NCBI GenBank assembly: GCA_023053575.1
Contig: JAKZAP010000021.1
Span: forward strand, 3,059,790 to 3,123,789
DNA from: Branchinecta lynchi
Taxonomy: Eukaryota; Arthropoda; Branchiopoda; Anostraca; Branchinectidae
Direction: 5' to 3'
Length of the DNA: 64,000 nucleotides
Part shown: in pieces, positions 31,549 to 41,425 of the stretch
How positions within the stretch are numbered: the stretch's first letter is position 1
Layout: each line of letters starts with the position of its first letter
Made by a program: the position numbers and the translations under genes
The notes under the pieces: model-generated
What the model saw: the letters and a program-made list of their open reading frames with translations, nothing else
Told to the model about the DNA's origin: nothing
The model's database searches: none

Positions 31549-31707
31549 CAGGTCCGTATCCAGAATTTATTTCGGGGGGTGCCCGTGAGTCGGACCAAAA
31601 AGTAAAAAAAAAAGAGATAGATCAGTGGTTAAAGCCTACAAAAAACATTAAGAAAAAATGTCCCTTAAAAAAAAACCTACCCCCCCCCCCTGCTCGATAC
31701 GGCCCTA
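31549..31707. mobile_element. hAT-like MITE Fam-Q, copy 1
   Basis: Ends CAGGTCCGTATCC and GATACGGCCCTA, with flanks CTCACCAC and CTTACCAC (7 of 8). G run near the left end and C run near the right. Inverted relative to the copy at 36940. Confidence 0.82.
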
Positions 31708-31776
31708 CTTACCACCATGTTTTATTTCCGCCGGTCTAGTCTTTCTGTTTCTTCTCATTTATCCTGCATCGTATAA

Positions 31777-32183
31777 CCAAGAACAAATAATCAGATAGAA
31801 CCTCCGTCTCCCTATCTCTGTACTATGACCATGTGGAGTCTATTATTTACCCGTACCTTTTCCGCTGTGGAGCGGACGTTAGTAGCTACACGCCACATCA
31901 CGTTTCGTTACCTCTACTATTAGCTATATCGCTCTGAAGCCACCTTGAGGAAAAGTAGAAGACAAAGCTGATTGGTTCTTTGGACGCGCTCAAGGACGGG
32001 TCAGCGCGCGCAGTACGCCTCCTGCATTTTCTTTCTCTGCGATGAGCAACGGCGAAGACTTAAGGAGTGTAGACGAGTAACAAGCTACAGAAAATACCTC
32101 TAGGGCCGCTCAGTTTTGTCGGGGTATTCATAGTCGCTGGATGGTACGAAAGACATAGGTTCTACCTGATTATTTGTTCTTGG
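31777..32183. mobile_element. Fam-R MITE, copy 1 (uninterrupted)
   Basis: Terminal inverted repeat of about 26 bp, CCAAGAACAAATAATCAG and complement, flanked by TATAA on both sides. The inside contains GGTTAGTAGC/CGTTAGTAGC, AAGCTGATTGGTTCT and CGGCGAAGACT as in copy 2. GAGTGTAGACGAG here is the empty version of the Fam-U site in copy 2. Confidence 0.85.
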
Positions 32184-32261
32184 TATAACGTCATAGATCT
32201 GTCTACTGCAGTATCTGGGCGGATTGCACGTTTCATTCGTTCGATTGATGCTAGCCACTAA

Positions 32262-32345
32262 CTATTTTTTATTTATTTATTTATTTATTTATGACCCGCT
32301 TTTTGCGTAACAGCGGAGTATGAATAAAACACTAAAGTAAATTTA
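32262..32345 (-). mobile_element. LINE-type 3' end fragment with ATTT tail
   Basis: An ATTT microsatellite followed by ATTTATGACCCGCTTTTTGC, like 2032-2065. Confidence 0.5.
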
Positions 32346-32517
32346 AGTTTCGACTAAATTGTATCGGAATTCCATACAATGGTGACGTATATAGTGACGT
32401 CATGTGATGGAATAAGATAGGATTCGATTGTCTGTAGGTCGAGTTCTAAAATGTGTGGGTTATCGGTTGCGTGTCTTTTTTGTCTCTTATACTCCGTTTG
32501 TTTGCAGTGAAATCCGT
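32346..32517. other. Unassigned spacer
   Basis: Nothing recognised. Confidence 0.3.
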
Positions 32518-32671
32518 GAAATCCGAGCGTATTTTACGTACGTTTTGAGCTTGAAAATATTTCTAGCAATACGGACGTATTTAGATACAAAACGGACCGA
32601 TTTCTCAAATACGTCCGTATTGCTAGACATGTTTTCAAGCTCAAAACGTGCGTAAAATACGCTCGGATTTC
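32518..32671. repeat. Palindrome with 65-bp arms
   Basis: GAAATCCGAGCGTATTTTACG and following bases (32518-32582) are complemented by 32607-32671, with a 24-bp centre. CGTATTTTGAAATCC-like sequence continues outside the right arm. Confidence 0.85.
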
Positions 32672-32926
32672 AAAATACGCCCGGATTTTACGCAGTGTGT
32701 AAATGGACCATTAGTCCTAAAATGGGTTAATAAAATTCAGGCATGTATTCATTCATTATCCGCAAGTCAATAGGCTTCCAAAGGGGGTAAATGGAAAATC
32801 TATCACGTGAGCCAATCTTAATATACCCGTTTTGGCGTTCAGTCCAGTTTCAGTTTCACTGGACTATATTTAAAGACAAAAAAATACACAATTAATATTC
32901 CTGCCAGGAAAGCAGGAATTAATATT
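32672..32926. other. Unassigned spacer
   Basis: Contains a short CCTGCCAGGAAAGCAGG palindrome (32901-32917). Nothing else. Confidence 0.35.
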
Positions 32927-33626
32927 TTTAAACATGTAATTTGATAGTCGATTATGGGGTAAGAAGACATGCTGAACACGATGGTGAAAACCCTTTTGTC
33001 ATCGGACAAGTAGTTCGCCAGGAATCCGGCCGAAACCGGAAAGTTTGTTAAAAGTAAAAGTTTTATTTGATTAGATGTTCGATTTAGAGGTAAGAAGACA
33101 TTCTGGACACGATGGTGAAAACCATTTTTTTGCCGGACAAGTAGTTAGCCCGGAATCCGGCCGAAACCGGAAAGTCTGTTTAAAGTAAAAGTTTTATTTG
33201 AAGTTGATTAGATGTTCGATTTAGGGGTAAGAAGACATGCTGAACACTTATGTGAAAAGTATTTTCTACCCGGACAACTTGTTCGCCCGGATTCAGGCGA
33301 AAACCGGAAAATTTGTTAAAAGCAAAAGTTTTATTTGAAGTTGATTAGATGACAGATTTAGGGGTAAGAAGATACGGTGAATCTGTATATGACAATCTTT
33401 TTTTTTATCGGGAGATATAGGCCGTTTGGAACTCGGTTGAAACCGGATTTCTTTTATAAGTTAAAGTTTTACTTCAAGTTGATTCGATGTTCGTTATATG
33501 GATAAGGAGATTGCTGAATTGGTTTCTGAACTTTCTTTTTTTTGTGGACAAGTATATGGTAGTTCGTTCGCAATCGTCTGGATCAAATATTATATTTTTG
33601 GGATCCCATCGAAACCTTTGGTCTCG
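32927..33626 (+). mobile_element. Fam-C element, copy 5 (5'-truncated)
   Basis: Begins inside the element (AATATTTTTAAACATG...GATAGTCGATTATGGGG), runs through five 137-bp units and ends CGAAACCTTTGGTCTCG. The GGGATCCC start and CCGTCTGTC module are missing. Confidence 0.8.
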
Positions 33627-33639
33627 CTCTTGAGGTCGC

Positions 33640-34000
33640 TTCTTGGACGATGTCACAAGAGTTTTGGGTGTCATACGAATGCAGGTCTTGATTTAGTGAG
33701 AACATATTTTGGTATGAAGACGGAAGGAGGTTAATGAAATACTTGTAGCAAAAAGTGCGATCTGGAAAATGAAATACTTGTAGCAAAAAGTTGCGATCTG
33801 GAAATCTCGGGTCTTCGATACGTCATAGATATTGGCACATTTGAAATGAAGATTAATGTTATCAGTGTGTTGAACCGGTGATATAATTTGAATTGCCTTA
33901 TTTTGGATGCTTTGAACTCTTGTATAGCAAGAAATGAAAATACTTGCCAATATGGAGCACCCTTAAGACAGATGAGGATGGAAAATAAAATGATAAAATC
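33640..34000 (-). pseudogene. LINE reverse-transcriptase C-terminal fragment
   Basis: The minus strand reads TRVQSIQNKAIQIISPVQHT, then IYDVSKTRDFQIATFCYKYF and NLLPSSYQNMF, the pattern 'LQxLQNKAIRII...L.V..L...QIA.FMYKF....LP..F' found downstream of the reverse transcriptase in many LINEs. A 35-bp tandem duplication (33733-33803, ACTTGTAGCAAAAAGT twice) has doubled the CYKYF segment and shifted the frame. Confidence 0.75.
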
Positions 34001-34149
34001 GTTTTTAATATTTTTCATCTCCAGGATATGGCAGTTCATCTCCATTATATGGCGAGAAGAGGTAGTGACGGTTTAATCGAAAGAGGGATCAGACTGATGT
34101 GTCCATATCCGTTAATGTTTGCAGAGACAGCAATTAGACATTAATGTGA

Positions 34150-34360
34150 ATACTCTTTATAACTATCTCTCCTTGCCGATGCAAAATTTCCGACCTCTCC
34201 GGGTACCTAGCGGAAGAAAGGCAGAAGTGGTGTCACAGCTGCTCCCAAAGATCGCCGTTTTGCTTTTGTAGTCGTGAGTTTCAGTCGTCAGGGAGACGCT
34301 TACTCCTTCTTCCTGAGGATCACCGGCGTGTTTTGGACTTAGTCATATAGAGTACTGAAT
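34150..34360 (+). repeat. Fam-L repeat copy 2
   Basis: CTATCTCTCCTTGCCGATGC, TAGCGGAAGAAAGGCAG, GGTGTCACAGCTGCTCCC and TCCTTCTTCCTGAGGATCAC. It is the empty-site version for Fam-M in copy 3 (61685). Confidence 0.8.
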
Positions 34361-34715
34361 TTAGGAATCAGTCCCGGAGGTACTAAACAAAAACCGTTGT
34401 TCGGAAACAGTCTGAAAAGGCGAAAAGAAATTTCTTTAGCTGCAGAATTTACTTATGATGGTACTTACTGAGGAACTAGAGAAATTTTATGGGTAAAAAT
34501 TCCTAACAAGGTGGCTGGTCGAACTTAAGTAGAAAAACGCTAAAAACGTGAATTAATTTTCTGGTATTTACGGGATTATGCTTGCCTGGAGCTGAGAGGG
34601 CATTTGAGAGAGCATTTAAAGCAGCTGTGATCTGCTCGCTGCCCCAATTTAATTAATTTAACTTAACTTAATTGATTGACATGACCAGGTTCTTCAAGCT
34701 TTACATGTCTGCAAC
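34361..34715. other. Unassigned spacer
   Basis: No feature recognised apart from a TTAATTTAACTTAACTTAA tract (34652-34671). Confidence 0.4.
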
Positions 34716-35164
34716 CAGAGATGGGCGAATCCGATAATGAAAGGATTCGAATCCGAATCAGGGGCTAGGTACGAATCCCTTTGAATCCGAATCCACTATT
34801 CCATGCTGAGGGTTCGAATCCGGAATCGAATCACCAATCCGACCTTAACAAAAATCAAATTATGTGCATAGGTGACAAAGTAGTTTAAAAATCAGAGGTG
34901 ACAAAAACCACTGACATCATGTAATCAGATAACGTGATAGATTACTGAGGAGGATTGGTGGTGAAGACCAAAAAGCTGGATTGCCCAAGCCCACTCTGTA
35001 AAATTTGGAAAAACGGAGTAGACTAGAAATTTTTGCGGATTCGTAAGATTAGGGGTTTGGAATCTGAGCCCAAATCAGAATCCAGCCTGACAAGCACAAG
35101 ATTCGAATCCGGAAAAAAACAAGAATCCTGGATTCGAATCCAGTTTCGGATTCGCCCATCTCTG
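34716..35164. mobile_element. hAT-like MITE Fam-T, copy 1
   Basis: Ends CAGAGATGGGCGAATCCG and CGGATTCGCCCATCTCTG, with flanks TCTGCAAC and TGTGCAAC (7 of 8). Subterminal regions repeat GGATTCGAATCC palindromes. The core (TTTTGTCACC, ATCTATCACGTTATCTGATTAC in complement) matches the copy at 44857 in inverse orientation. Confidence 0.9.
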
Positions 35165-35203
35165 TGTGCAACAGACGTTACAAAGCCATGAAAAAGTGGA
35201 TGC

Positions 35204-35437
35204 ATGAAACATAGAAACGAACACGAACTCGATCTTGCATGTGACAAATTTCTAACCTGGGTAGATGAACTCCATTCGATCTCGTTGTGGCTGGTTGGGA
35301 GCATTGAGTCTGAGGCTATTTCGCATCTGACAAGTTGCTATTTGTCCGTTGAGGGCAGCATCGCTGATGTCGATCGTTTGTGTTGCAGTGCCAAGACGCT
35401 GAATATAGTACCTAAAAGAACACTCTCTAGTACCTAA
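35204..35437 (+). CDS. Unrecognised ORF running into the minisatellite
   Basis: Seventy-seven codons from an ATG, with protein-like composition (ELDLACDKFLTWVDELHSI, then VGSIESEAISHLTSCY and DVDRLCCSAKTLN). The last nine codons, VPKRTLSST, are encoded by the first units of the 35407 array, after which TAA ends the frame. I do not recognise the product. It may be an exon or gag-like remnant whose 3' side was replaced or expanded by the repeat, or chance. Confidence 0.3.
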   Translation: MKHRNEHELDLACDKFLTWVDELHSISLWLVGSIESEAISHLTSCYLSVEGSIADVDRLCCSAKTLNIVPKRTLSST

Positions 35438-36801
35438 AAGAACACTCTCTAGTACCTAAAAGAACACTCATAGTACCTAAAAGCATAGTACCTAAAAATA
35501 GTACCTAAGTACCTAAAAACATAGTACCATAGTACCTAAAAATATAGTACCTAAAAGAACACTCTCTAGTACCTAGAAGAACACTCTCTAGTACCTAAAA
35601 GAACACTCATAGTACCTAAAAGCATAGTACCTAAAAATAGTACCTAAGTACCTAAAAACATAGTACCATAGTACCTAAAAACATAGTACCTAAAAGAACA
35701 CTCTCTAGTACCTAGAAGAACACTCATAGTACCTAAAAGCATAGTACCTAAAAATAGTACCTAAGTACCTAAAAACATAGTACCATAGTACCTAAAAACA
35801 TAGTACCTAAAAGAACACTCTCTAGTACCTAAAAGAACACTCATAGTACCTAAAAGCATAGTACCTAAAAATAGTACCTAAGTACCTAAAAACATAGTAC
35901 CATAGTACCTAAAAATATAGTACCTAAAAGAACACTCTCTAGTACCTAGAAGAACACTCTCTAGTACCTAAAAGAACACTCATAGTACCTAAAAGCATAG
36001 TACCTAAAAATAGTACCTAAGTACCTAAAAACATAGTACCATAGTACCTAAAAACATAGTACCTAAAAGAACACTCTCTAGTACCTAGAAGAACACTCAT
36101 AGTACCTAAAAGCATAGTACCTAAAAATAGTACCTAAGTACCTAAAAACATAGTACCATAGTACCTAAAAACATAGTACCTAAAAGAACACTCTCTAGTA
36201 CCTAGAAGAACACTCTCTAGTACCTAAAAGAACACTCATAGTACCTAAAAGCATAGTACCTAAAAATAGTACCTAAGTACCTAAAAACATAGTACCATAG
36301 TACCTAAAAATATAGTACCTAAAAGAACACTCTCTAGTACCTAAAAGAACACTCATAGTACCTAAAAGCATAGTACCTAAAAATAGTACCTAAGTACCTA
36401 AAAACATAGTACCATAGTACCTAAAAACATAGTACCTAAAAGAACACTCTCTAGTACCTAAAAGAACACTCATAGTACCTAAAAGCATAGTACCTAAAAA
36501 TAGTACCTAAGTACCTAAAAACATAGTACCATAGTACCTAAAAACATAGTACCTAAAAGAACACTCTCTAGTACCTAGAAGAACACTCATAGTACCTAAA
36601 AGCATAGTACCTAAAAATAGTACCTAAGTACCTAAAAACATAGTACCATAGTACCTAAAAATATAGTACCTAAAAGAACACTCTCTAGTACCTAGAAGAA
36701 CACTCATAGTACCTAAAAGCATAGTACCTAAAAATAGTACCTAAGTACCTAAAAACATAGTACCATAGTACCTAAAAACATAGTACCTAAAAGAACACTC
36801 T
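35407..36801. repeat. Higher-order minisatellite, 117/139-bp units
   Basis: Built from AGTACCTAAAA-type subunits (AGTACCTAAAAGAACACTCT, AGTACCTAAAAGCAT, AGTACCTAAAAATAGTACCT). The landmark AAGCATAGTACC occurs 11 times, at 35481, 35620, 35737, 35854, 35993, 36110, 36249, 36366, 36483, 36600 and 36717: intervals of 139 or 117 bp, the difference being one extra 22-bp subunit. Confidence 0.97.
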
Positions 36802-36927
36802 GGTTCAGGAGTCTCGCTCGGCAAGGAACAAGAACTCGTAACAGTAAGAACTTTTGCCTTCAACCAAGCACCGAGCAAAAATGGTTCTGTAAATACTGAG
36901 CGGATGCTTCGCTCAAACAATATCTGA

Positions 36928-37393
36928 TAGGGTTGCCACCAAGGCCGTACCAAGGGGGGGATTTAGGGGGTTGAACCCCCCATCCCCCCACCGAATAATA
37001 CAAAAATAATCATTTTTATAGGCTTTTCCCTCTGATCTATGTGTTTTTTGTACTTTTTTGTCCGACCAGCAGGACCCCCCCCCCCCCCCCGAAATAAATT
37101 CCTGGATACGGGCCTGGTTGCCACGTCACAAAAAAAATACAGAGTGACTGTTGTTTCATGAAACAATCTAAAATATTCACTTTTGGCCTGAACCACTGCT
37201 GCAAAAATGATACGACTCAACTTTGTTTTCATGAAAAACGGAAAATAGTCACTTTTGATCGGAATTACTGCTGGAAAATGACACGACTGGATGTTTTCTG
37301 AAATAGAGTGAATTAATGTCCTAAGTAGGACAAGAGTCACAAAAACAAAGTAGAGTGAAGATGATCACTGTTGTGCGACATGTGGCAACCCTA
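36928..37393. mobile_element. hAT-like MITE Fam-S, copy 2, with Fam-Q inside
   Basis: Ends TAGGGTTGCCAC and TGTGGCAACCCTA, with flanks ATATCTGA and CGATCTGA (6 of 8). Interrupted by 36940-37116. The inner part (TCACTTTTGATCGGAATTAC, CCTAAGTAGGA) matches copies 1 and 3. Confidence 0.82.
36940..37116. mobile_element. hAT-like MITE Fam-Q, copy 2 (nested)
   Basis: Ends CAAGGCCGTACC and GGATACGGGCCTG, with a perfect 8-bp duplication GTTGCCAC (36932-36939, 37117-37124) made from the Fam-S terminus. C run at 37076-37090. Confidence 0.9.
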
Positions 37394-37432
37394 CGATCTG
37401 AACTGCACAGCGCTAGTGTCTAGTATATTGAA

Positions 37433-38012
37433 CCAACAACAAATAATCTGACAGAACCTCCGTCTCCCTATCTCTCTAATATGACTATGCGGAGTCGAAT
37501 ATTTCCCCATACCCTGCCCGCTATGAACGAGCGGAGGTTAGTAGCTTCGCGCCACACCAAGTTTCGTTACCTCTACAACCAGCTGTGAACTTGCTGGTGA
37601 GGAAAAGTAGGAGTCAAAGCTGATTGGTTCTATGGATGTGCTCCAGAGTGGATCAGCGCGCACGTACGCCTCCTGCCATCCCCCTTCACTATTTTTTCTG
37701 CGATAAGCAACGGCGAAGACTGAAGAGGAGTACACTGTAAAAAGTTTTTCCGTATAAAGATTAAAGTTAGCTGCAGTAATTGCTACTCAGATTCGTCTCA
37801 TCTCTATTTCGTATTACTCTTATCTGCGTAGAGATAAGAATAATGCAAATACTGCAGTTAACTTTAATCTTTATACGGAAAAACTTGTACAGTGTAAACG
37901 GGTGTCAACATCAATTCAAAGCTAGACTAAATACCTCCAGGTCCGCTCAGTTTTGTCGGGGTTTTCATAATCGCTGCTAAAGACAGAAGTTCTATCTGAT
38001 TATTTGTTCTTG
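37433..38012. mobile_element. Fam-R MITE, copy 2, with Fam-U inside
   Basis: CCAACAACAAATAATCTGAC start and TCTGATTATTTGTTCTTG end. Collinear with copy 1 except for the insertion at 37733. Confidence 0.85.
37733..37894. mobile_element. Fam-U MITE, copy 1 (TA duplication)
   Basis: Ends CACTGTAAAAAGTTTTTCCG and complement-like TTGTACAGTG, with long inner complement (ATAAAGATTAAAGTTA). TA on both sides, confirmed by the empty site in Fam-R copy 1. The size and TA target suggest a mariner-like MITE; this is inference. Confidence 0.88.
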
Positions 38013-39241
38013 ACTGAACATTGCGGAGACGCAAGAGGATAAAAGTCTCAAGTATAGTAGTGCCGCTCGTTCGAGATGCACAGTGGGAGCAGGGTCTCAT
38101 TCGGAAAAGGGATAGACGGATGTTCTGATAATACAATCATATAAACGGCTAACTCCATATCACGGGCTCATCTGTTTGTTCTGTTGATTTTTGTGTTTAT
38201 TTTGTTGTACTAGTGTTTCTTCAGTTGTTTATTTGTTTCTTTATCGTCTTTACTCCACTATCTTCACATCATTTTTATGCAGAGGATTACAAATACATTT
38301 TTATTATTAGCAGTAGTAGTAGCACTAGTAGCAGTACTACGATTTTCTCATATAAGCGGAAATAATAAGAGCAAAGGTTTCGGTGGGATCCCGAAGGCTC
38401 ACACTTATCAGCCTTTTTTGTCCAGGCTTTCCAGTCTTGTGCATTTCCGGTCTTCACTAGAACCCGTACGCATGTTATTTTTTGTTATCTCTAGTCAATT
38501 TTCGATCTAACCCAGATTACGACGCATGTCCATCTGTCCCAGATTACACCCGTGTAACAAACAAAATACTTAATTCCAAATCTTTGTAACAACTTTCGCG
38601 AAGCGCCTTTTCTCGAAGCATTTCCGTCACTTACTTCCTCACAACTGTTTTACGCTTTCAAAAGTGAAACGATTAAGCAAAGGGAAAAAACAGGTATATA
38701 AGGACCAATGTATTTGTATTAAGAGTCAGTCTCAAGTAAGTAAGGAAGTGATTAAGGACCGTTGGATTAACAGATGTATTCGATGTATGCAGAACTTCAA
38801 CATTAAAAGTAAGTGCGTTTCCTAAACACTGTTTATTAAATGTAGGACCCAGGACCTATCGTCCGAACTTCCCCCTCCACAGTTACGAACCAATCCTTGG
38901 AGGATTAAGAGTACCGGTATTGTATAATATGTACCAACCGCTCGGGTACACGCTACACGTATATTAGATGATGGGTATCGGACAACAAGTTGAAGGCGCT
39001 AAAGACACACAAGAGAGTCATAACATAATTGAACAGCCGCTAGAGTCCTACGGAACAGTGTTACGACCGACCACTCCCACGCCCGCATGTTGATCATATG
39101 GATTTCCTGACAGAACGCGAACACAGTAAAACGGGGCGACGTGTTTTTCCGATCGTGGCGGGGTTTCATTGCAATTCAGGAGAGACAGACGTTCTCCCAC
39201 AGAGTAGTATTATATGTTCTTGATGAGAATATTAGTTCTTA
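38013..39241. other. Mostly unassigned spacer
   Basis: A tiny Fam-C end fragment (CAAAGGTTTCGGTGGGATCCC) is at 38373-38393, preceded by an AGTAGTAGC microsatellite. The ORF across it (38277-38510) starts with a hydrophobic stretch that is only the microsatellite. Nothing else is recognised. Confidence 0.45.
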
Positions 39242-39702
39242 GAGTTTAACTGAAAAGGCCTTAGATAGGACAATCTAGTTACCATCACTTATTCCCTTAA
39301 AGAAGCTTGAAAACCTGGCGAAAATGCGTTACTTCGTTGCTCCGCTATTCACGAATAATCGATTTTCATATTGTGTGATTTCCTTGTCTGTTTTATATAC
39401 TCTATGCATTTGCATCTGTCGTGTATGCTCGACGAAAACGGTTTACGAAAAGTAAGTGCTCACTCAGAGAGATACCTCCCGTAAGCTGATCACTGGCCAC
39501 TGAAACGCCCCGATTGGATTGGGATCCAATTTTTCTGCGTCATAATAGAAATTTGCGTTGTGAGAACGACCTTAGATATTCTGAACGTCATTCTGGAGCA
39601 AATAGTAAAAAAAAAAATCCCTTAACACTATCCGAAAAATGCACTGCATTCAGTCAAATGATACAACAATAAATTGGCTTTTCCGTTAAACTTTAAGACG
39701 AA
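39242..39702. mobile_element. Fam-N MITE, copy 3
   Basis: AGAGTTTAACTGAAAAGGCC start, GGCTTTTCCGTTAAACTTTAA end. ATATTCTGAACGTCATTC is the empty form of the Fam-H site in copy 4; AGTAAAAAAAAAAATCCC is the empty form of the Fam-A site. Confidence 0.82.
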
Positions 39703-39787
39703 TTATCCGTGGGACGAATTCCTTCTGACGAACTGCCTTGGGAAGATATATCCTGTAAATTACCTGTAACCTTACAGATCGAGATAG

Positions 39788-40020
39788 AGTATTAAAATAT
39801 TAGTGTCAGACTGGGATCCTGGACGGCCTATTCTTTCCTTACCTGCTTCCATAAATCCGACAAGGGTTAGTTGGCAACAGCGGCACGAACACGGCACGGT
39901 TGCCATTGGAGTTTTTGAAGAGAATGCCGGGCTCACTGTGGGAGCTCAGTACGGAGAAGGGAAGCAGAGCAACAACACAAACAAGGAGCGTGTCCATCGA
40001 AGGACATCTGAAAAAAGTAA
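39788..40020 (+). CDS. Unrecognised open segment, possible exon
   Basis: About 77 open codons without an ATG: SDWDPGRPILSLPASI, then VSWQQRHEHGTVAIGVFEEN and GLTVGAQYGEGK. It ends at a possible donor (GTAATA after AAAAAA, 40017) and has acceptor-like TTACAG at 39772-39777 and AATATTAG at 39796. The composition is more protein-like than its neighbours, but I do not recognise the family. It lies between Fam-N and Fam-M copies. Confidence 0.3.
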
Positions 40021-40101
40021 TATTGTTAAAAAAAATATAATAATTAAAAATATAATATTCCCTATCCCTATAGGCCTACTACCCCGATCACATCACTCTA
40101 T

Positions 40102-40368
40102 CCCGATGAAAATTTATCTCAAAATAGTACCATGAAGTAATACGAAAAAATTACATGCAGGACTAACGATGCTACTTCGTGCTTCTACTTCAAGGCTACC
40201 GTGTTACTGCATACTACTATATGCTACTATTAGACTATTACTACTACATAAGACTGGATCAGTCTGAGGCACATTAAAGGATATTATTCTTTGCTATTAC
40301 ATAGTATTACATGCAACGTTTTCGTACTACTACCATACTACTACGCAGGCTACACATTTTTCATCGGG
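40102..40368. mobile_element. Fam-M MITE, copy 2
   Basis: CCCGATGAAAATTTATC start, CATTTTTCATCGGG end, AT on both sides. Internally shorter than copies 1 and 3. Confidence 0.85.
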
Positions 40369-40494
40369 ATACCGGATGCACTGGACGCCATACTTTCTAT
40401 AGATCTCCGAAATCTTCCAGCGCGTACATGATGTCACGGCGATCGAGCCGTCTACTTGGTATATAGTGACAGACGCTTCCGACAGCCTATTAGA

Positions 40495-40885
40495 GGCGTA
40501 TTCTCGGCGTTCCCTGAAGACTCCGCTTGAGGAATCCCCGTGGTTTTGTTTGTCCCGGGGACTCACTCCTCGTCTTCTCGCGAGTCCCCACGGACGGGGA
40601 ATGCTCCGATTATCATCACCATCATCAAAAAGGACTCCCTTTCAGATTCGGAGGGTAATTAATTTTTGCTGGTGTTGGTGCAATATAAAACTAATTAAAA
40701 AGAATCAGAACAAACAAAACCAAAAATAAAGTGGATCCAGACTAGTTTAGTCAACTGCAAATTTTTTTTCGAACAAAATCCGTTTTCGAAGCATTCTCCG
40801 TGTTCTCTTTGGTTTTCTAGGGGGAGTCCGCGTGGAGTGACTCCCTCTGTTCTCAACGTTCTCTTCGATTCCCCCAGGATACACC
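40495..40885. mobile_element. Fam-V MITE, copy 2
   Basis: GGCGTATTCTCGGCGTTCCC start; GATACACC end, more diverged than copy 1. TTAG on both sides (TTAGA left, TTAGG right) would fit a short TTA-type target, as in Harbinger elements. Confidence 0.8.
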
Positions 40886-40985
40886 TTAGGTGCGGGCGGA
40901 CGCGGAGTTTAACTGCTGCAGGGTGTTCTATTTATACGACTAAGTTCAAAACACGCCAGTAGACTAAGGGAAGAACGAAGGAGTC

Positions 40986-41272
40986 CAGAGTTGCCACATG
41001 TCGCACGTGAACTGTCACTCTATTTTCTTTTTGTCACTCTTGTCCTACGTAGGACATAAATATAATATGTTCAGATGTGTCATTCCAGCAGTAATTCCGA
41101 CGGAAAGTGACTATTTTACATATTTTTTTTCATGAACATCAAATCAAGATGTCTTTTTGCAGGAGGGGTTCGTATCAAAAATGACAAATTCACATTTTTT
41201 CATAAAAATCAAATTTCAATCTCGGTTTTCGACCAGAAGTCACTCTCTAAATTTATTCGATTAGCAACCCTG
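40986..41272. mobile_element. hAT-like MITE Fam-S, copy 3 (inverted)
   Basis: CAGAGTTGCCACATGTCGCA start and TTAGCAACCCTG end. TCCTACGTAGGAC and AGTCACTCTCTAAAT place it in the opposite orientation to copy 1. No 8-bp duplication can be made out. Confidence 0.78.
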
Positions 41273-41425
41273 GAAACGACAACCAAAAGATGATTCATGT
41301 CCTAGGTCAACGAATCAGCAGCGTTTGTTGGGGGCAGCTGCAGTGACGGTTCTGGCTGCTCGCTAGGTAGACGACGGTCCTCCTCAGGCTCAAGCTAGAC
41401 AAGTGAACCTGTGATAAAATAAATA

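Noticed and set aside
35407..36801. Regular repeats resembling a CRISPR array
   Set aside because: Subunits are contiguous without unique spacers, and the genome is animal.
38277..38510. ORF starting with a signal-peptide-like hydrophobic stretch
   Set aside because: The hydrophobic part is encoded by a TAGTAGCAG microsatellite and the rest reads through a Fam-C fragment.
40986..41272. 8-bp duplication around Fam-S copy 3
   Set aside because: Flanks AAGGAGTC and GAAACGAC do not match.
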